Assembly (NCBI RefSeq): GCF_031822435.1
Contig: NZ_JAVQLW010000001.1
Coordinates: 1,123,501 to 1,187,500, forward strand
Reading direction: 5' to 3'
Length of the DNA stretch: 64,000 nt
DNA from: Paracoccus sp. MBLB3053
GTDB taxonomy: Bacteria; Pseudomonadota; Alphaproteobacteria; Rhodobacterales; Rhodobacteraceae
Both the position numbers and the translations under genes were made by a program. The notes under the pieces are model-generated. The model was not told the origin of the DNA. It saw only the letters and a program-made list of their open reading frames with translations, and ran no database searches. Shown in pieces: positions 1-9,822 of this stretch (the first letter of the stretch is position 1; every line of letters starts with the position of its first letter).

Positions 1-2
1 CG

Positions 3-1238
3 CGCCGCGCGAAGGAAATGCTCAAGGGCATGGCCGTCGGGGGCACCTTGTTCGAGGAATTGGGCTTTTCCTATGTCGGGCCAGTCGATGGCCACGATCT
101 CGAGCAGCTTTTGCCGCTTTTGCGTACCTTGAAGGCGCGGGCGACGGGTCCGGTTCTGATCCATGCCGTGACGAAGAAAGGCAAGGGCTATGCCCCCGCC
201 GAGCGCGCCGCCGACAGGGGCCATGCGACCGCGAAATTCGATGTGGCTACGGGTGCGCAGGCCAAGGCCAAATCGAACGCACCCAGCTATACCTCGGTCT
301 TTGCCCGCGCGCTGGTCGATCAGGCCAGCCGCGACGACAAGATCGTTGCCGTGACCGCCGCCATGCCTGACGGCACCGGCCTGAACCTCTTTGCAGAGCG
401 CTTCCCGCGCCGCTGCTTCGACGTGGGCATCGCCGAGCAGCATGCCGTGACCTATTCGGCGGGCCTCGCGGCGGGGGGGATGAAACCCTTTTGCGCGCTC
501 TATTCGACATTCCTGCAGCGCGGTTACGATCAGGTCGTGCATGACGTGGCGATCCAGCGCCTGCCGGTGCGTTTCGCCATCGACCGGGCAGGGCTCGTGG
601 GTGCGGATGGCGCGACACATGCCGGCGCGTATGACATTGCGTTCATGGCCAACCTGCCGGGTATGGTCGTCATGGCCGCTGCCGATGAGGCCGAGCTTGC
701 CCATATGGTCGCGACCGCCGCCGCCTACAGTGACGGGCCGATCGCTTTCCGCTATCCGCGCGGCGAGGGCATGGGCGTCGAGATGCCCGAACGCGGCGAG
801 CCCTTGGAAATCGGCAAGGGCCGCGTCATCGCCGAAGGGAAGGGCGTCGCGATCCTGTCATTCGGAACGCGGCTGGGTGAGGTCATGCGCGCCCGCGAGG
901 CCTTGATTGCGCGCGGGATCCAGCCGACAGTGGTCGATGCGCGCTTCGCGAAGCCCCTGGACCGGGACCTGATCCTGCGCCTTGCGCGCAACCACGACGC
1001 GCTGATCACCATCGAGGAAGGTTCCGTCGGTGGTTTCGGCAGCCTCGTCGCACAGCTTCTTTCGGATGAGGGCGTGTTTGATGACGGCCTGCGCTTCCGC
1101 CAGATGGTGCTGCCCGATACCTTCATCGACCATGCCAGCCCCGAGGCGATGTATCGTGAGGCCCGCATGTCCGCTCCGGATATCGAGGCCAAGGTGCTTG
1201 AGGTGCTGGGCGTTTCCCGGCTTGAACGCAGGGCCTGA
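3..1238 (+). CDS. dxs: 1-deoxy-D-xylulose-5-phosphate synthase, C-terminal two thirds (5' end outside window)
   Basis: The enzyme condenses pyruvate and glyceraldehyde 3-phosphate with thiamine diphosphate, the first step of the MEP isoprenoid pathway; ispE at 29705-30532 belongs to the same pathway. The reading frame is open to the left edge. The visible part holds the end of the thiamine-binding domain ([17 protein letters not shown]), the transketolase-like pyrimidine-binding domain ([43 protein letters not shown]) and the transketolase C-terminal domain ending GVSRLERRA. About 410 of an expected 640 residues are present. The truncation is only the window boundary; no damage is seen. Confidence 0.96.
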   Translation, partial: RRAKEMLKGMAVGGTLFEELGFSYVGPVDGHDLEQLLPLLRTLKARATGPVLIHAVTKKGKGYAPAERAADRGHATAKFDVATGAQAKAKSNAPSYTSVFARALVDQASRDDKIVAVTAAMPDGTGLNLFAERFPRRCFDVGIAEQHAVTYSAGLAAGGMKPFCALYSTFLQRGYDQVVHDVAIQRLPVRFAIDRAGLVGADGATHAGAYDIAFMANLPGMVVMAAADEAELAHMVATAAAYSDGPIAFRYPRGEGMGVEMPERGEPLEIGKGRVIAEGKGVAILSFGTRLGEVMRAREALIARGIQPTVVDARFAKPLDRDLILRLARNHDALITIEEGSVGGFGSLVAQLLSDEGVFDDGLRFRQMVLPDTFIDHASPEAMYREARMSAPDIEAKVLEVLGVSRLERRA

Positions 1239-1240
1239 TT

Positions 1241-1257
1241 GGGCGGAGTTTCCGCCC
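1241..1257 (+). terminator. weak hairpin after dxs
   Basis: A 6-bp stem GGGCGG/CCGCCC with loop AGTTT begins 3 bases after the dxs stop. It is not followed by a T run (GCCCGGCTTC follows), so intrinsic termination is uncertain. Confidence 0.35.
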
Positions 1258-1358
1258 GCCCGGCTTCTGGTATAGGATTGAGCTGACTGCCTGCTGTGCG
1301 CGTGATGCCAGTTCATGTGCCGCAGGTTTCGCGGACCGACTGAGAGGAAGACCCAAAG

Positions 1359-2099
1359 ATGCTGCGTTCCCTTCTGACGGGCCTTGCGCTTTCAATACCT
1401 CTGGTTGCCACGGCTCAGGATGCGTCCGAGCCGAAAGCCCCCGTGGAACAGGCGCCTGTCGAACCGGCTGCGGCGAAGGTCGCCCCCGAAGAGCCGGCGG
1501 CAAAACCAGAACCATCGCCGGCCGAGCCCGTTCCAGCGGGTTATCTGCCCAATCTCTACGACGTCACCGTGATCGAGACATGGGATACGTTGAATGTGCG
1601 CGAGAATCCGGATGGTCAGGCCAAGGTCATCGCGAAACTGCCGGCGACGGCCAAGGGGGTAGAACTGCTCGGTCGGGATGCCTCGGGCAAATGGGGCAAG
1701 GTAAATGCGGGCGAGCGTTCTGGCTGGGTCGCATTGCGCTTTCTCAAGGCCGAGCCGGGCGTCTGGCAGGCGGCATCGCTGCCTCAGAGCCTCAGTTGCA
1801 GCGGCACCGAACCTTTCTGGTCGCTCAAGGCCACGAAGTCCGGGCTGATCTTTTCGGAGCCGGATGCCCAGGACCGACAGCTGGACCTGCGCAAGGTCAT
1901 GGATCGCGGGATCGAAGGCGAGCCGACACGCGGCCTGATCGCGGGTGATGACAAGGGTCGCGTCACGGCATTCCTGCGGCCTGATCAGTGCAGCGACGGC
2001 ATGTCGGACCGGGGTTACGCCCTTGCGGTATCGGTCATTCTTGACGGTCAGGACGTGGCGTCGCGGATGCTGACCGGCTGCTGTTCGATCGCGCGCTAA
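1359..2099 (+). CDS. Secreted SH3-domain protein with C-terminal COG3650-like domain
   Basis: Residues 1-19 form a signal peptide (hydrophobic LLTGLALSIPLVATAQ). Residues about 22-65 are a Pro/Ala/Glu-rich linker typical of a periplasmic spacer. Residues about 68-130 match a bacterial SH3 (SH3b) fold (VIETWDTLNVRENPD, GKWGKV, GWVALRFLK), a domain that often binds peptidoglycan or peptides. The rest (CSGTEPFWSLK, FLRPDQCSDGMSD) looks like the domain of unknown role found in COG3650 proteins; its two or three cysteines may form disulfides. It stands alone between dxs and a convergent gene whose stop overlaps its own. The exact function is unknown. Confidence 0.8.
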   Translation: MLRSLLTGLALSIPLVATAQDASEPKAPVEQAPVEPAAAKVAPEEPAAKPEPSPAEPVPAGYLPNLYDVTVIETWDTLNVRENPDGQAKVIAKLPATAKGVELLGRDASGKWGKVNAGERSGWVALRFLKAEPGVWQAASLPQSLSCSGTEPFWSLKATKSGLIFSEPDAQDRQLDLRKVMDRGIEGEPTRGLIAGDDKGRVTAFLRPDQCSDGMSDRGYALAVSVILDGQDVASRMLTGCCSIAR

Positions 2100-2947
2100 G
2101 GCTCGAGCGCCAACAGCGCCGCCAGACCGCTGCGGTAATCCGGATAAAGCAGGCTCACGCCCAGTTCGCGCTTGGTCAGTTCGTTCGAAACGCGCTTGCT
2201 TTCAGCATAGAACGAGCGCGCCATCGGCGTCATCTGTGCCGTCGCGAAGTCTTCGGCCGGTGGCAAGGGAAGGTCGAGCAGGCGGGCAGCATGGGCAATG
2301 ACATCCTCGGGCGGGGCCGGGTCGTCGTCACAGAGATTGTAGATGGCGCCGGATCGCGGCTGGTTGAGCGAGGCCATCAGGATGCGGGCAATGTCCTCGA
2401 CATGGATCCGGGAAAATACCTGTCCGGGCTTGACGATGCGTCGTGCGGTGCCAGCCCGGACCTTGGCAAAGGGCCCCCTTCCTGGCCCATAGATCCCGGC
2501 GAGCCGGAAGATGTGGAGGGGCAGGTCATGGCTTTGGGCGAGCGCCTGCCATTCCCTTTCGGCCGCGACCCGCTCATGCCCGCGCCTTGTGGACGGGGCA
2601 AGCGGGGTCGTTTCGTCCACCCAGCCCCCCGCGTGATCTCCATAGACCCCGGTCGTCGAAAGATATCCAAGCCAGCGCGGGCGGGACGCGGCAATCCGGG
2701 CCCCGAAGGCCTTGAGCGCCGGATCATGCCCTTCAGCGGGTCCGGCCGAGACAAGAATCGCATCGGATTCGGCAATCGCATCCCGGATCGCGGTTTCGTC
2801 TCCGGGCCATAAAAGCGGCGCCGCGCCCGCCTCGGCCACCCGCTGCCGCGCGCCCCGTGTCGTGCCGGTCACCTGCCAACCTTCCGCGCGCAGCAGGGGT
2901 GTCAGGAAACCGGCAGTATAGCCGTGACCCAGAACAAGCATCTTCAT
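2096..2947 (-). CDS. NAD(P)-dependent epimerase/dehydratase-like SDR protein (YeeZ-type)
   Basis: An extended short-chain dehydrogenase with a Rossmann nucleotide motif at the N-terminus ([16 protein letters not shown], the atypical GxGYxxG form seen in YeeZ-like proteins), a [12 protein letters not shown] segment holding the Ser/Thr and Tyr of the active site, and [19 protein letters not shown], the usual substrate-side motif. The 283-residue length fits. Its ATG overlaps the stop of the LLM oxidoreductase by 4 bases (ATGA), so the two are probably co-translated. The substrate cannot be told from sequence. Confidence 0.85.
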   Translation of the reverse strand: MKMLVLGHGYTAGFLTPLLRAEGWQVTGTTRGARQRVAEAGAAPLLWPGDETAIRDAIAESDAILVSAGPAEGHDPALKAFGARIAASRPRWLGYLSTTGVYGDHAGGWVDETTPLAPSTRRGHERVAAEREWQALAQSHDLPLHIFRLAGIYGPGRGPFAKVRAGTARRIVKPGQVFSRIHVEDIARILMASLNQPRSGAIYNLCDDDPAPPEDVIAHAARLLDLPLPPAEDFATAQMTPMARSFYAESKRVSNELTKRELGVSLLYPDYRSGLAALLALEP

Positions 2948-3930
2948 GCCCGGCCTCGCAGGATCTCTGCGGCCATTGCAAAGGACCGCCGTCTGGCCTC
3001 CTGATCGAAGATATTGCCCACGAGGATCAGCTCGTCCGGGCGGTAGCGGGAGATGAGTTCGCCCAATCTTTGCTCGACGGTTGCAGCCGAGCCTACCGCG
3101 CTTACCGAAAGCGCTTGTTCGACGGATGGCAGCACGGCAGCAGGGACGGCTTGGTGAATGTCATCCACGGGCGCTGGCAAGAGGCCGGGCCTGCCCATTC
3201 GAAGTCGGGCAAAGCTGATCATCTGGCTGGTGCGCAGGCGCTGCGCCTCGGCATCCGTCTCGGCCACGATGACATTCACTGCCAGCATGAACCGGGGTTT
3301 TTCGCCGAAAGGTGTCTCCTGGAAACGCTCGCGGTATAGCCTGACGGCCTCATCCAGGTCGCCTGGCGCGAAATGGCTGGCAAAGGCATAGGGCAGCCCA
3401 AGCGCTGCGGCAAGGCTTGCGCCGTATAGCGACGAGCCCAGAATCCAGACAGGAACGTTGGTGTCCTGTCCGGGATGCGCCGCGACCGCAACGCCCGGCT
3501 GGGCCGGTCCGAGATAGCGCAGCAGTTCGACGACGTCGTTCGGGAAGTCGTCATTGCGCGACATGCCCCGACGCAATGCGTGCATGACCGCCCCGTCGCC
3601 GCCCGGCGCGCGTCCCAGCCCAAGGTCGATCCGGTCGCCATGAATCGTCGCGAGGGTGCCGAACTGTTCTGCGATGGCCAAAGGCGCGTGATTTGGCAGC
3701 ATGACGCCGCCCGCTCCGACCCGTATCGACTGGGTGTGGCCGGCGATATGGTTGATCAGGACCGACGTCGCGGCGCTTGCGATGCCTGCCATGTTGTGAT
3801 GCTCGGCCAACCAGAAACGGTGATAGCCCCAGCCCTCGGCCGCCTGTGCCAGAGTGACGGAATTGGCGATTGCCTGGCGGGCATCCGATCCTTCGGCAAC
3901 CACGGCTAGATCTAGTATCGAAAATTGCAT
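2944..3930 (-). CDS. LLM-class (luciferase-like) flavin-dependent oxidoreductase
   Basis: The single-domain TIM-barrel flavin monooxygenase family is recognised by [11 protein letters not shown] at the start, [26 protein letters not shown] and [15 protein letters not shown] take the ATG at 3930 as the start because an AGGAG ribosome site lies 8 bases upstream; the open frame to 4011 adds residues unlike the family. Such proteins use FMNH2 and O2; the substrate is unknown. It is the first gene of a two-gene minus-strand unit with the SDR protein and is divergent from amn, about 95 bases away. Confidence 0.9.
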   Translation of the reverse strand: MQFSILDLAVVAEGSDARQAIANSVTLAQAAEGWGYHRFWLAEHHNMAGIASAATSVLINHIAGHTQSIRVGAGGVMLPNHAPLAIAEQFGTLATIHGDRIDLGLGRAPGGDGAVMHALRRGMSRNDDFPNDVVELLRYLGPAQPGVAVAAHPGQDTNVPVWILGSSLYGASLAAALGLPYAFASHFAPGDLDEAVRLYRERFQETPFGEKPRFMLAVNVIVAETDAEAQRLRTSQMISFARLRMGRPGLLPAPVDDIHQAVPAAVLPSVEQALSVSAVGSAATVEQRLGELISRYRPDELILVGNIFDQEARRRSFAMAAEILRGRA

Positions 3931-4025
3931 TCGGACGACTCCTTTCCGCAACAGATAGGCGCGCGGCTGGCAGCTTGCCAGTCCGGGCAGGCGCTGGCAC
4001 AGTTCGCGCAAACAGGAGAGGCACG

Positions 4026-5510
4026 ATGATCACTGACAGCCGGCAGTTGCCCGTAGAAACCCCGGAACCCGCCGAGCGTGTCCAATTCGACGAACCTGCC
4101 GCAGCAGTGTATCGGCTGATCGAGCTTTATCGGCGTTCGTCGAAATTCCTGCTCGACCGGTTCGTGAGGACGCTTGAAGGGGAGCATCCGAAAGCACGTT
4201 TCCGCGCCTTCTACCCGGAAATCCGGATGATTGTGCCCAGCCATACCAAGACGGATTCGCGCCTGTCCTTTGGGCATGTGGCGACGCCTGGCACCTATGC
4301 GACCAGCGTCACCCGGCCCGACCTGTTCAGGGGCTACCTGACCGAGCAGATCGCGCTGCTGATGAAGAACCATGATGTCACCGTGTCTATCGGCGACAGT
4401 GAAACCGCGATGCCAGTGCATTTTGCCGTTGCCACGCAAAGCGATCTGAACGTGCCGCAGGAAGGGGTGCTGGCCTTTTCGCTGCGCGACGTCTTCGACG
4501 TGCCGGACCTGAACACGATGAACGACGACATCGTCAACGGCACCGCCGGGCCGAACCCGGATGGCAGTCAGCCGCTTGCGCCCTTCACCGCTCAGCGGGT
4601 GGACTATTCGCTTGCGCGGCTGTCGCATTACACCGCGACCTTGCCCGAGCATTTCCAGAACTTTGTCCTGTTCACGAACTATCAGTTCTACGTCGACGAG
4701 TTCGAGGCATTCGCGCGGCGCGCCCTTGGCGATCCTGCCTCCGGCTATACCGAATTCGTAGGACCGGGGAACCAGATCCTTGAGCGCCCCGAGGATCTGC
4801 TGGTGACGGGGGCCAAGACGCCGCAGATGCCTGCCTATCACCTCAAGCGGCCGGACGGCGACGGGATCACTCTGGTCAATATCGGCGTGGGGCCTTCGAA
4901 CGCCAAGACCGCGACCGACCATATCTCCGTGCTTCGTCCACATGCCTGGCTGATGGTCGGTCACTGTGCAGGGCTGAGGAACAGCCAGTCGCTGGGCGAT
5001 TTCGTTCTGGCACATGCATATCTGCGCGAGGACCATGTCCTTGATGACGACTTGCCGATCTGGGTTCCCATCCCGGCATTGGCCGAGGTGCAGGTGGCCC
5101 TGCAGGATGCCGTTGCCGAAGTCACGCAACTGGACGGGTACGAGCTGAAGCGGATCATGCGGACCGGCACGGTCGCCACGATCGACAACCGCAACTGGGA
5201 GTTGCGCGATCAATCGGGGCCGGTGCAGCGGCTTTCGCAGTCACGTGCCGTCGCACTCGACATGGAAAGCGCCACCATTGCCGCGAACGGTTTCCGCTTC
5301 CGGGTGCCCTACGGCACGCTGCTCTGCGTCAGCGACAAACCCCTTCACGGCGAGCTGAAGCTGCCCGGCATGGCAACCGATTTCTATCGCACGCAGGTCG
5401 CCAACCACTTGCTGATCGGCATCAGGGCAATGGAGAAGCTTCGCGCCACGCCGCTCGAGCGGATACATTCGCGCAAGTTGCGCTCGTTCAACGAAACCGC
5501 CTTCCTCTGA
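4026..5510 (+). CDS. amn: AMP nucleosidase
   Basis: Hydrolyses AMP to adenine and ribose 5-phosphate, balancing the adenylate pool. The 494 residues match the usual size (about 480). An N-terminal AMN-specific domain ([17 protein letters not shown]) is followed by a nucleoside-phosphorylase-fold domain with [26 protein letters not shown] and [10 protein letters not shown], where the Asp of SDKPLHGE is the expected catalytic acid. The start at 4026 has AGGAG 7 bases upstream; the frame continues upstream to 3870 but without family similarity. A monocistronic unit is likely, with hupB 140 bases downstream. Confidence 0.94.
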   Translation: MITDSRQLPVETPEPAERVQFDEPAAAVYRLIELYRRSSKFLLDRFVRTLEGEHPKARFRAFYPEIRMIVPSHTKTDSRLSFGHVATPGTYATSVTRPDLFRGYLTEQIALLMKNHDVTVSIGDSETAMPVHFAVATQSDLNVPQEGVLAFSLRDVFDVPDLNTMNDDIVNGTAGPNPDGSQPLAPFTAQRVDYSLARLSHYTATLPEHFQNFVLFTNYQFYVDEFEAFARRALGDPASGYTEFVGPGNQILERPEDLLVTGAKTPQMPAYHLKRPDGDGITLVNIGVGPSNAKTATDHISVLRPHAWLMVGHCAGLRNSQSLGDFVLAHAYLREDHVLDDDLPIWVPIPALAEVQVALQDAVAEVTQLDGYELKRIMRTGTVATIDNRNWELRDQSGPVQRLSQSRAVALDMESATIAANGFRFRVPYGTLLCVSDKPLHGELKLPGMATDFYRTQVANHLLIGIRAMEKLRATPLERIHSRKLRSFNETAFL

Positions 5511-5653
5511 GCGGTCACTGCGTTTCGCAGCGTTTGCCGGGAAAATGAACGGATTTGGGTTGAAATGGACGCAAAAAGCTTGTGTAGCGGATTTTGTAAC
5601 GCCAAGGTGGCGTCCGAAAATTTCCCGAACGGGAAACAACGAGGAGACAGAAT

Positions 5654-5953
5654 ATGGCTCAGGCCGCTTCCAAACCGATGACCAAGACCCAGCTGGTAGC
5701 CACGCTGGCCGAAGAGATGGGCAGCGACAAGAAGACCGCTGCCGCCGCGCTGGACGCGCTCTCGGCTGTCGTTTCGAAAGCTGTGGCCGATGGTGGTGCC
5801 GTGACTCTGCCGGGCATCGGCAAAGTCGCTTGCCGCGCGCGCCCCGAGCGTCAGGTCCGCAACCCGCAGACCCAGGAAATGATGACGAAGCCGGCCGACA
5901 AGGTTGTCAAAGTCACCATCGCGAAAGCGCTGAAAGACAGCGTCAACGCCTGA
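5654..5953 (+). CDS. hupB: HU-family DNA-binding protein
   Basis: A small basic histone-like protein of 99 residues. The alpha-helical dimer body (KTQLVATLAEEMGSDKKTAA) precedes the beta-arm region (TLPGIGKVACRARPERQVRN, then PQTQEM) and the terminal helix. HU bends DNA non-specifically and compacts the nucleoid. The arm carries GIGKV in place of the commoner GFGTF. An AGGAG site (GAGGAGACAGAAT) precedes the ATG. A strong terminator follows at once, so it is a single-gene unit. Confidence 0.92.
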   Translation: MAQAASKPMTKTQLVATLAEEMGSDKKTAAAALDALSAVVSKAVADGGAVTLPGIGKVACRARPERQVRNPQTQEMMTKPADKVVKVTIAKALKDSVNA

Positions 5954-5975
5954 TTTCTTGGCGACATGCTTGAGG

Positions 5976-6003
5976 GACCGCGCAGAATTGCGCGGTCTTG
6001 TTC
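5976..6003 (+). terminator. Rho-independent terminator of hupB
   Basis: A perfect 8-bp stem GACCGCGC/GCGCGGTC with the 6-base loop AGAATT is followed by TTGTTC. It lies 23 bases after the hupB stop. Confidence 0.8.
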
Positions 6004-6094
6004 ATTTGCGCAGTGTGGTTGCGCCCTCCACGCGGGTCGGTCACGATCAGGCCGTTTTGCCTTGCACAACGCGTGCCATCTGCTAGCTCCGACG

Positions 6095-7045
6095 ATGACG
6101 TTACGGCACAGGGGCGCGCGCGTGGATTTCAAAGCCGTCATGATGGGACTGGGATTCGCCTTGATGTGGTCCTCGGCCTTTACCACGACACGCATCATCG
6201 TGACCGCGGCTCCGCCCTTGACCGCGCTCGTGATCCGCTTCGCCCTGTCAGCATTGGTCGCTATCCCGCTTGCCATGGCAATGGGGCAAAGCCTGCGGCT
6301 CAGCCGGGGCGAATGGCGCACCGTGATCGTCTTCGGCATCTGTCAGAACGCGCTTTACCTCGGGCTCAACTGGATCGCGATGCAGCGTGTCGAGGCCTCG
6401 GCCGCGTCGATCATCGCCTCGATGATGCCGCTCGTCGTCGCCTTCCTGGGCTGGCTCATCTATTCCGAGAAACTGCGCCCGATCGCGTTGCTGGGGCTGA
6501 TTTCGGGGGTCATCGGCGTCTGCGTCATCATGGGCGTCAGGTTGCAGCACGGGCTCGACATTCCGGGACTGGTGATGTGCCTGATTGCCGTCATCGCCCT
6601 GACCTTTGCTACACTTGCCGCGCGTGGCGCGGGCGGCAGCCGAAACATGATGGCGATCGTGGGGTTGCAGATGGCCGTCGGTGCCGTGGCACTGCTAGTG
6701 CCCGCGCTGGTGATGGAATGGGGCCAACCGGTGGAATGGAGCGGGCGCCTGATCCTTGCTTTCCTCTACACCGTTGTGGCGCCGGGGATCGGGGCGACCT
6801 GGCTGTGGTTCCTGCTTGTCAACCGCGTGGGTGCCGTCCGGGCCGCGACCTTCCATTTCCTTTCGCCGATCTTCGGGGTGGCGATCGCCGCCGCGCTCTT
6901 GGGCGAACGCTTCGGCGCATCGGACATCATCGGGGCAAGCATCGTCGCGGCGGGCATCCTGATGGTGCAGATGGCCAAGATCCCCGCCGCGGAAGCGGCT
7001 CAGCCGTCGAGTTCTGCCGCGCGGGCCAGCGAAGGGCGTAGCTGA
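6095..7045 (+). CDS. EamA/DMT-family transporter
   Basis: An inner-membrane protein of about 316 residues with ten predicted hydrophobic segments in two EamA repeats (first with MGLGFALMWSSAFTTTRIIV, second with the RAATFHFLSPIFGVAIAAAL segment and LLGERF before the last helices). This superfamily exports amino acids, metabolites or drugs; the substrate is unknown. The ATG at 6095 is chosen; a GTG at 6122 with AGGGG 7 bases upstream is an equally good start. The 3' end overlaps the convergent GST gene by 46 bases. Confidence 0.85.
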   Translation: MTLRHRGARVDFKAVMMGLGFALMWSSAFTTTRIIVTAAPPLTALVIRFALSALVAIPLAMAMGQSLRLSRGEWRTVIVFGICQNALYLGLNWIAMQRVEASAASIIASMMPLVVAFLGWLIYSEKLRPIALLGLISGVIGVCVIMGVRLQHGLDIPGLVMCLIAVIALTFATLAARGAGGSRNMMAIVGLQMAVGAVALLVPALVMEWGQPVEWSGRLILAFLYTVVAPGIGATWLWFLLVNRVGAVRAATFHFLSPIFGVAIAAALLGERFGASDIIGASIVAAGILMVQMAKIPAAEAAQPSSSAARASEGRS

Positions 7046-7593
7046 ATCCGGTCGGCCCACTCTCGGATGGCGGGCGTGCATTTTATCTCATCCCCGAAAT
7101 GGATGAATGGGCCCGCCACAAGCAGATCTGCCGCAGAGAAGCTGTCTCCCAGCAGCCAGGGTTGTTTGGTCAAGGTTTCGTCCAGACGCGCCAGCATCGT
7201 GTCGTAATCCCGGAATGTGGCCTGAAAGGCCGCGTGATGCAGGCCGGTGAATTCCAGAATGGCGACCGGTTCGGCCACACCCTGATACCAGAAGAGCCAA
7301 CTGAGATACGCGCCGCGCTTCGGGTCACCGGGCAAAGGTCCCAGCCCGGCTTCGGGGAAAAGGTCGGTCAGGTAAAGCATGATCGCCCCCCGTTCGCGCA
7401 CATGGTCCGCCCCGTTGACGAGATAGGGCACCTTTCCTTCCGGGTGGGGGTTTTGCGGATCTCGCATGCCCGATCCATCCATGCGAGGGATCTCGACCTG
7501 GCGGATCTCGACCTTGTCCAATACGGAGAGTTCAGCGAGCAGCGCGACAACGCTGTTCGAACGGCTTCGGGGAGCATGATAAAGCGTAAGCAT
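7000..7593 (-). CDS. Glutathione S-transferase family protein
   Basis: 197 residues. The N-terminal thioredoxin-like domain (MLTLYHAPRSRSNSVVALL; GKVPYLVN with the cis-Pro; RERGAIMLYL, where Glu-Ser is replaced by Glu-Arg-Gly) is followed by the all-helical domain (LLGDSFSAADLLVAGPFIHF, matching the N-capping box). It probably conjugates or reduces electrophiles with glutathione in the cytosol. It is divergent from the WYL regulator 60 bases away, which might control it. Confidence 0.88.
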   Translation of the reverse strand: MLTLYHAPRSRSNSVVALLAELSVLDKVEIRQVEIPRMDGSGMRDPQNPHPEGKVPYLVNGADHVRERGAIMLYLTDLFPEAGLGPLPGDPKRGAYLSWLFWYQGVAEPVAILEFTGLHHAAFQATFRDYDTMLARLDETLTKQPWLLGDSFSAADLLVAGPFIHFGDEIKCTPAIREWADRIQLRPSLARAAELDG

Positions 7594-7653
7594 CTTGGCC
7601 TCCTGAGATGATGCGGGCAGGATGCACCGAACCTGCTGACAGAATGAGGCAGC

Positions 7654-8355
7654 ATGTCCCGTGCCGATCGCTTGATGCGACTGATGGATGCCCTGCGTCG
7701 CTTGCCGGCGCCGGTCACGGCCTCACGTCTTGCACGGGAAACCGGTGTTTCGAACCGGCAGCTTTATCGCGACATTGCGACCCTGCGCGCGGGCGGTGCG
7801 CTGATCGACGGCGAGGCGGGGCTGGGCTACGCGCTGACCGAAGATCCTGCCTTGCCACCACAAAGCTTCTCACGCCTCGAAATCGAAGCGCTGCTGCTTG
7901 CGATTTCCGGGCTGCACGCGCTGGGGGACGAGACGCTGTCGCGTGCGGGCGAAGATGCGCTGGCACGGATCATCGCCACCCTGCCGGAATCGCAGGGTCG
8001 TCACGCCATGCATGCCACCATGCGGCTGTTCCGGTCCAGCACCGAACGGCCTGCACCGCAGATCGACATGGACCTGATCCGCCGGGCACTGTGGGACGAA
8101 CACAGCCTGCTGATCGACTACCTCGACCTTGAGGAACGTCGCAGCCAGCGCGAGATCTGGCCGCTTGGCCTGAGCTACAGCGACAGCAGCATGATGCTGC
8201 TGGCGCATTGCCGCCTGCGCCAGGATTTCCGCGTGTTCCACATCCCGCGCATCCAGGGCATGAGCCGAGGAGAGGTAAGCTTCCGTCCGCGGCGCGTGGC
8301 TCTTTTGCGCGAATATGTGTCGGGCCGGCGGGCTACTGGGCCGCAATCGGGGTAA
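7654..8355 (+). CDS. WYL-domain transcriptional regulator (YafY/DeoR-like HTH)
   Basis: An N-terminal helix-turn-helix (MRLMDALRRLPAPVTASRLA, then GVSNRQLYRDIATLRAGGA) is typical of HTH_11 repressors. The C-terminal half has the WYL ligand-binding pattern in variant form (EIWPLGLSYSDSSMMLLAHC, RLRQDFRVFHIPRIQGM), where the usual W-Y-L reads SYSDSSM. Length 233 is normal. Such proteins sense small ligands or nucleic acids. It is divergent from the GST gene, a likely target. Its end overlaps the convergent aminotransferase gene by 23 bases. Confidence 0.87.
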   Translation: MSRADRLMRLMDALRRLPAPVTASRLARETGVSNRQLYRDIATLRAGGALIDGEAGLGYALTEDPALPPQSFSRLEIEALLLAISGLHALGDETLSRAGEDALARIIATLPESQGRHAMHATMRLFRSSTERPAPQIDMDLIRRALWDEHSLLIDYLDLEERRSQREIWPLGLSYSDSSMMLLAHCRLRQDFRVFHIPRIQGMSRGEVSFRPRRVALLREYVSGRRATGPQSG

Positions 8356-9757
8356 AGATCGCAGTCGCCGGGTCGCAGCGATAGTGCCGCAGGTAGTCCG
8401 GGGCATGATCGGCCAGGTTGCAGACCGCATCGAGAATGGCATCCACTTCTTCATGGGGTGCCGCCCAGCACAGGTTCAGCCGCACGAAGCCCGGCTTCTC
8501 GACCTCGACCCCGGCAAGGATCGCGGCGCGCAGGCGCTCCGATTCCCCTTGGGACAGACCCAGCAAGCGGTGAACATAGGGCCCGGCGCAGGCGCAGCCA
8601 CCCCTTGCCTGGACCCCGTAAAGGTCCGACAGCATGCGGGTCGCCAGCTGCTGGTGGATGAAGCCGCCTGCCGGGTCGCGGATGCGGAAACTGAAGAAGG
8701 GAAGCCGCGCGGCGCGATGATTGCCCAGCAATTCGATCCCCGGATGATCGGCCAGTCGCGCCATGCCCGCCGCCAGCCACTTGGCGTTGCGCGCAGTAAT
8801 TGCGTCCTGCCCCGCTGCCGCCTTGGTCAGCAGAACCAGGGCCGCGCGGATGTCGCCCACGACATTCGGCGTGCCGCCTTCCTCGCGGGCCTCGATCGAA
8901 GTCGAATAGTCATGCCCGTCCGGGGAAACAAAGCGCACCGTACCTCCTCCGGGCAGGGTGGGGCGATTTGCCAGAACAGCGTCGCGGCGAATGGCGAGGA
9001 TGCCGGAGGCGCCCGGCCCGCCGATGAATTTGTGGGGCGACAGGACCACGGCGTCCATGCCAAGCCCCATGTCGATCGGCAGATAGGGCCCGCCGCCTGC
9101 ATAATCCCACACGACCCTGGCACCCGCTTGCTTCAGAATGCCGGTCACTGCACGCACATCCGTCAGCGTACCCGTTACGTTCGATGCGGCCGAGAAACTG
9201 CCGATGACCGGGCCATGAGCCCGAGCGAGCTCATCCCCAAGGGCGTCGAGATCCGGCCCACCGGTCGCCGCTTCGGGAAGTTCGACAACCTTGGCCCCGC
9301 TTTCGCGCCAGGGCAGGATGTTCGAATGGTGTTCGTAAGGCCCGATGATCACCGTCGTGCCGGGCCCGCAGTCCAGCAGATGCACGAGCCGGTTGATCCC
9401 TTGGGTCGCGCCCGAGCCGGTGAAGATGACCGCATGAGATGGATCGGCGCCCATGCAATCTGCGATCGCTTGCCGGGCCGCGCGGCGCATCCGGGTCATC
9501 GTGGCCCCGCAATGGCTGGCCTCAGTGTGGCTGTTGGCATACCAAGGCAGCACGTTTTCCATCACCCAATGCTCCAGAGGGCGCAGCGCGCGGCCCGAGG
9601 CGATGTAGTCGGCATAGATCATCTGTCGCGGGCCGAACGGCCCCTTGATCACGGCGTCCCGTCCGATCACGTCCCGATGCAGGGTCGCCAGCGGATTTTC
9701 ACCAAATTGGGCAAGGTAGGTGTCGAATTGCATGGTATCCTCGTAGCTCGCCGGCAT
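8333..9757 (-). CDS. Class V aminotransferase (cysteine-desulfurase-like PLP enzyme)
   Basis: A fold-type I PLP enzyme. The Schiff-base lysine is in VVLSPHKFIGGPG; substrate and cofactor motifs SHCGATMTRM, TGSGATQGINRL and GTPNVVGDI are present. Near the C-terminus RGGCACAGPYVHRLLG holds two cysteines at the place where desulfurases carry the catalytic Cys. The N-terminus is ambiguous: starts at 9784, 9757 (GAGG 5 bases upstream) and 9733 (GAGG 5 bases upstream) are possible. I chose 9757. It is divergent from an Lrp/AsnC regulator, which suggests amino-acid control. The substrate is not certain; cysteine, selenocysteine or a related amino acid is likely. Confidence 0.82.
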   Translation of the reverse strand: MPASYEDTMQFDTYLAQFGENPLATLHRDVIGRDAVIKGPFGPRQMIYADYIASGRALRPLEHWVMENVLPWYANSHTEASHCGATMTRMRRAARQAIADCMGADPSHAVIFTGSGATQGINRLVHLLDCGPGTTVIIGPYEHHSNILPWRESGAKVVELPEAATGGPDLDALGDELARAHGPVIGSFSAASNVTGTLTDVRAVTGILKQAGARVVWDYAGGGPYLPIDMGLGMDAVVLSPHKFIGGPGASGILAIRRDAVLANRPTLPGGGTVRFVSPDGHDYSTSIEAREEGGTPNVVGDIRAALVLLTKAAAGQDAITARNAKWLAAGMARLADHPGIELLGNHRAARLPFFSFRIRDPAGGFIHQQLATRMLSDLYGVQARGGCACAGPYVHRLLGLSQGESERLRAAILAGVEVEKPGFVRLNLCWAAPHEEVDAILDAVCNLADHAPDYLRHYRCDPATAIFTPIAAQ

Positions 9758-9822
9758 CTTGACCTCACATGGATGAAAGTTCATTTCGTATTCACCCGGT
9801 TTTTTCTGTAATGGGTTGTCAA

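Noticed and set aside
3912..5213. Long minus-strand frame (433 codons) opposite amn
   Set aside because: It is the antisense of AMP nucleosidase; high GC gives long open frames on the other strand. No recognisable domain, and the plus-strand gene has clear motifs.
8315..9811. Plus-strand frame of 498 codons opposite the aminotransferase
   Set aside because: Antisense shadow; the minus-strand product has all PLP-enzyme motifs.
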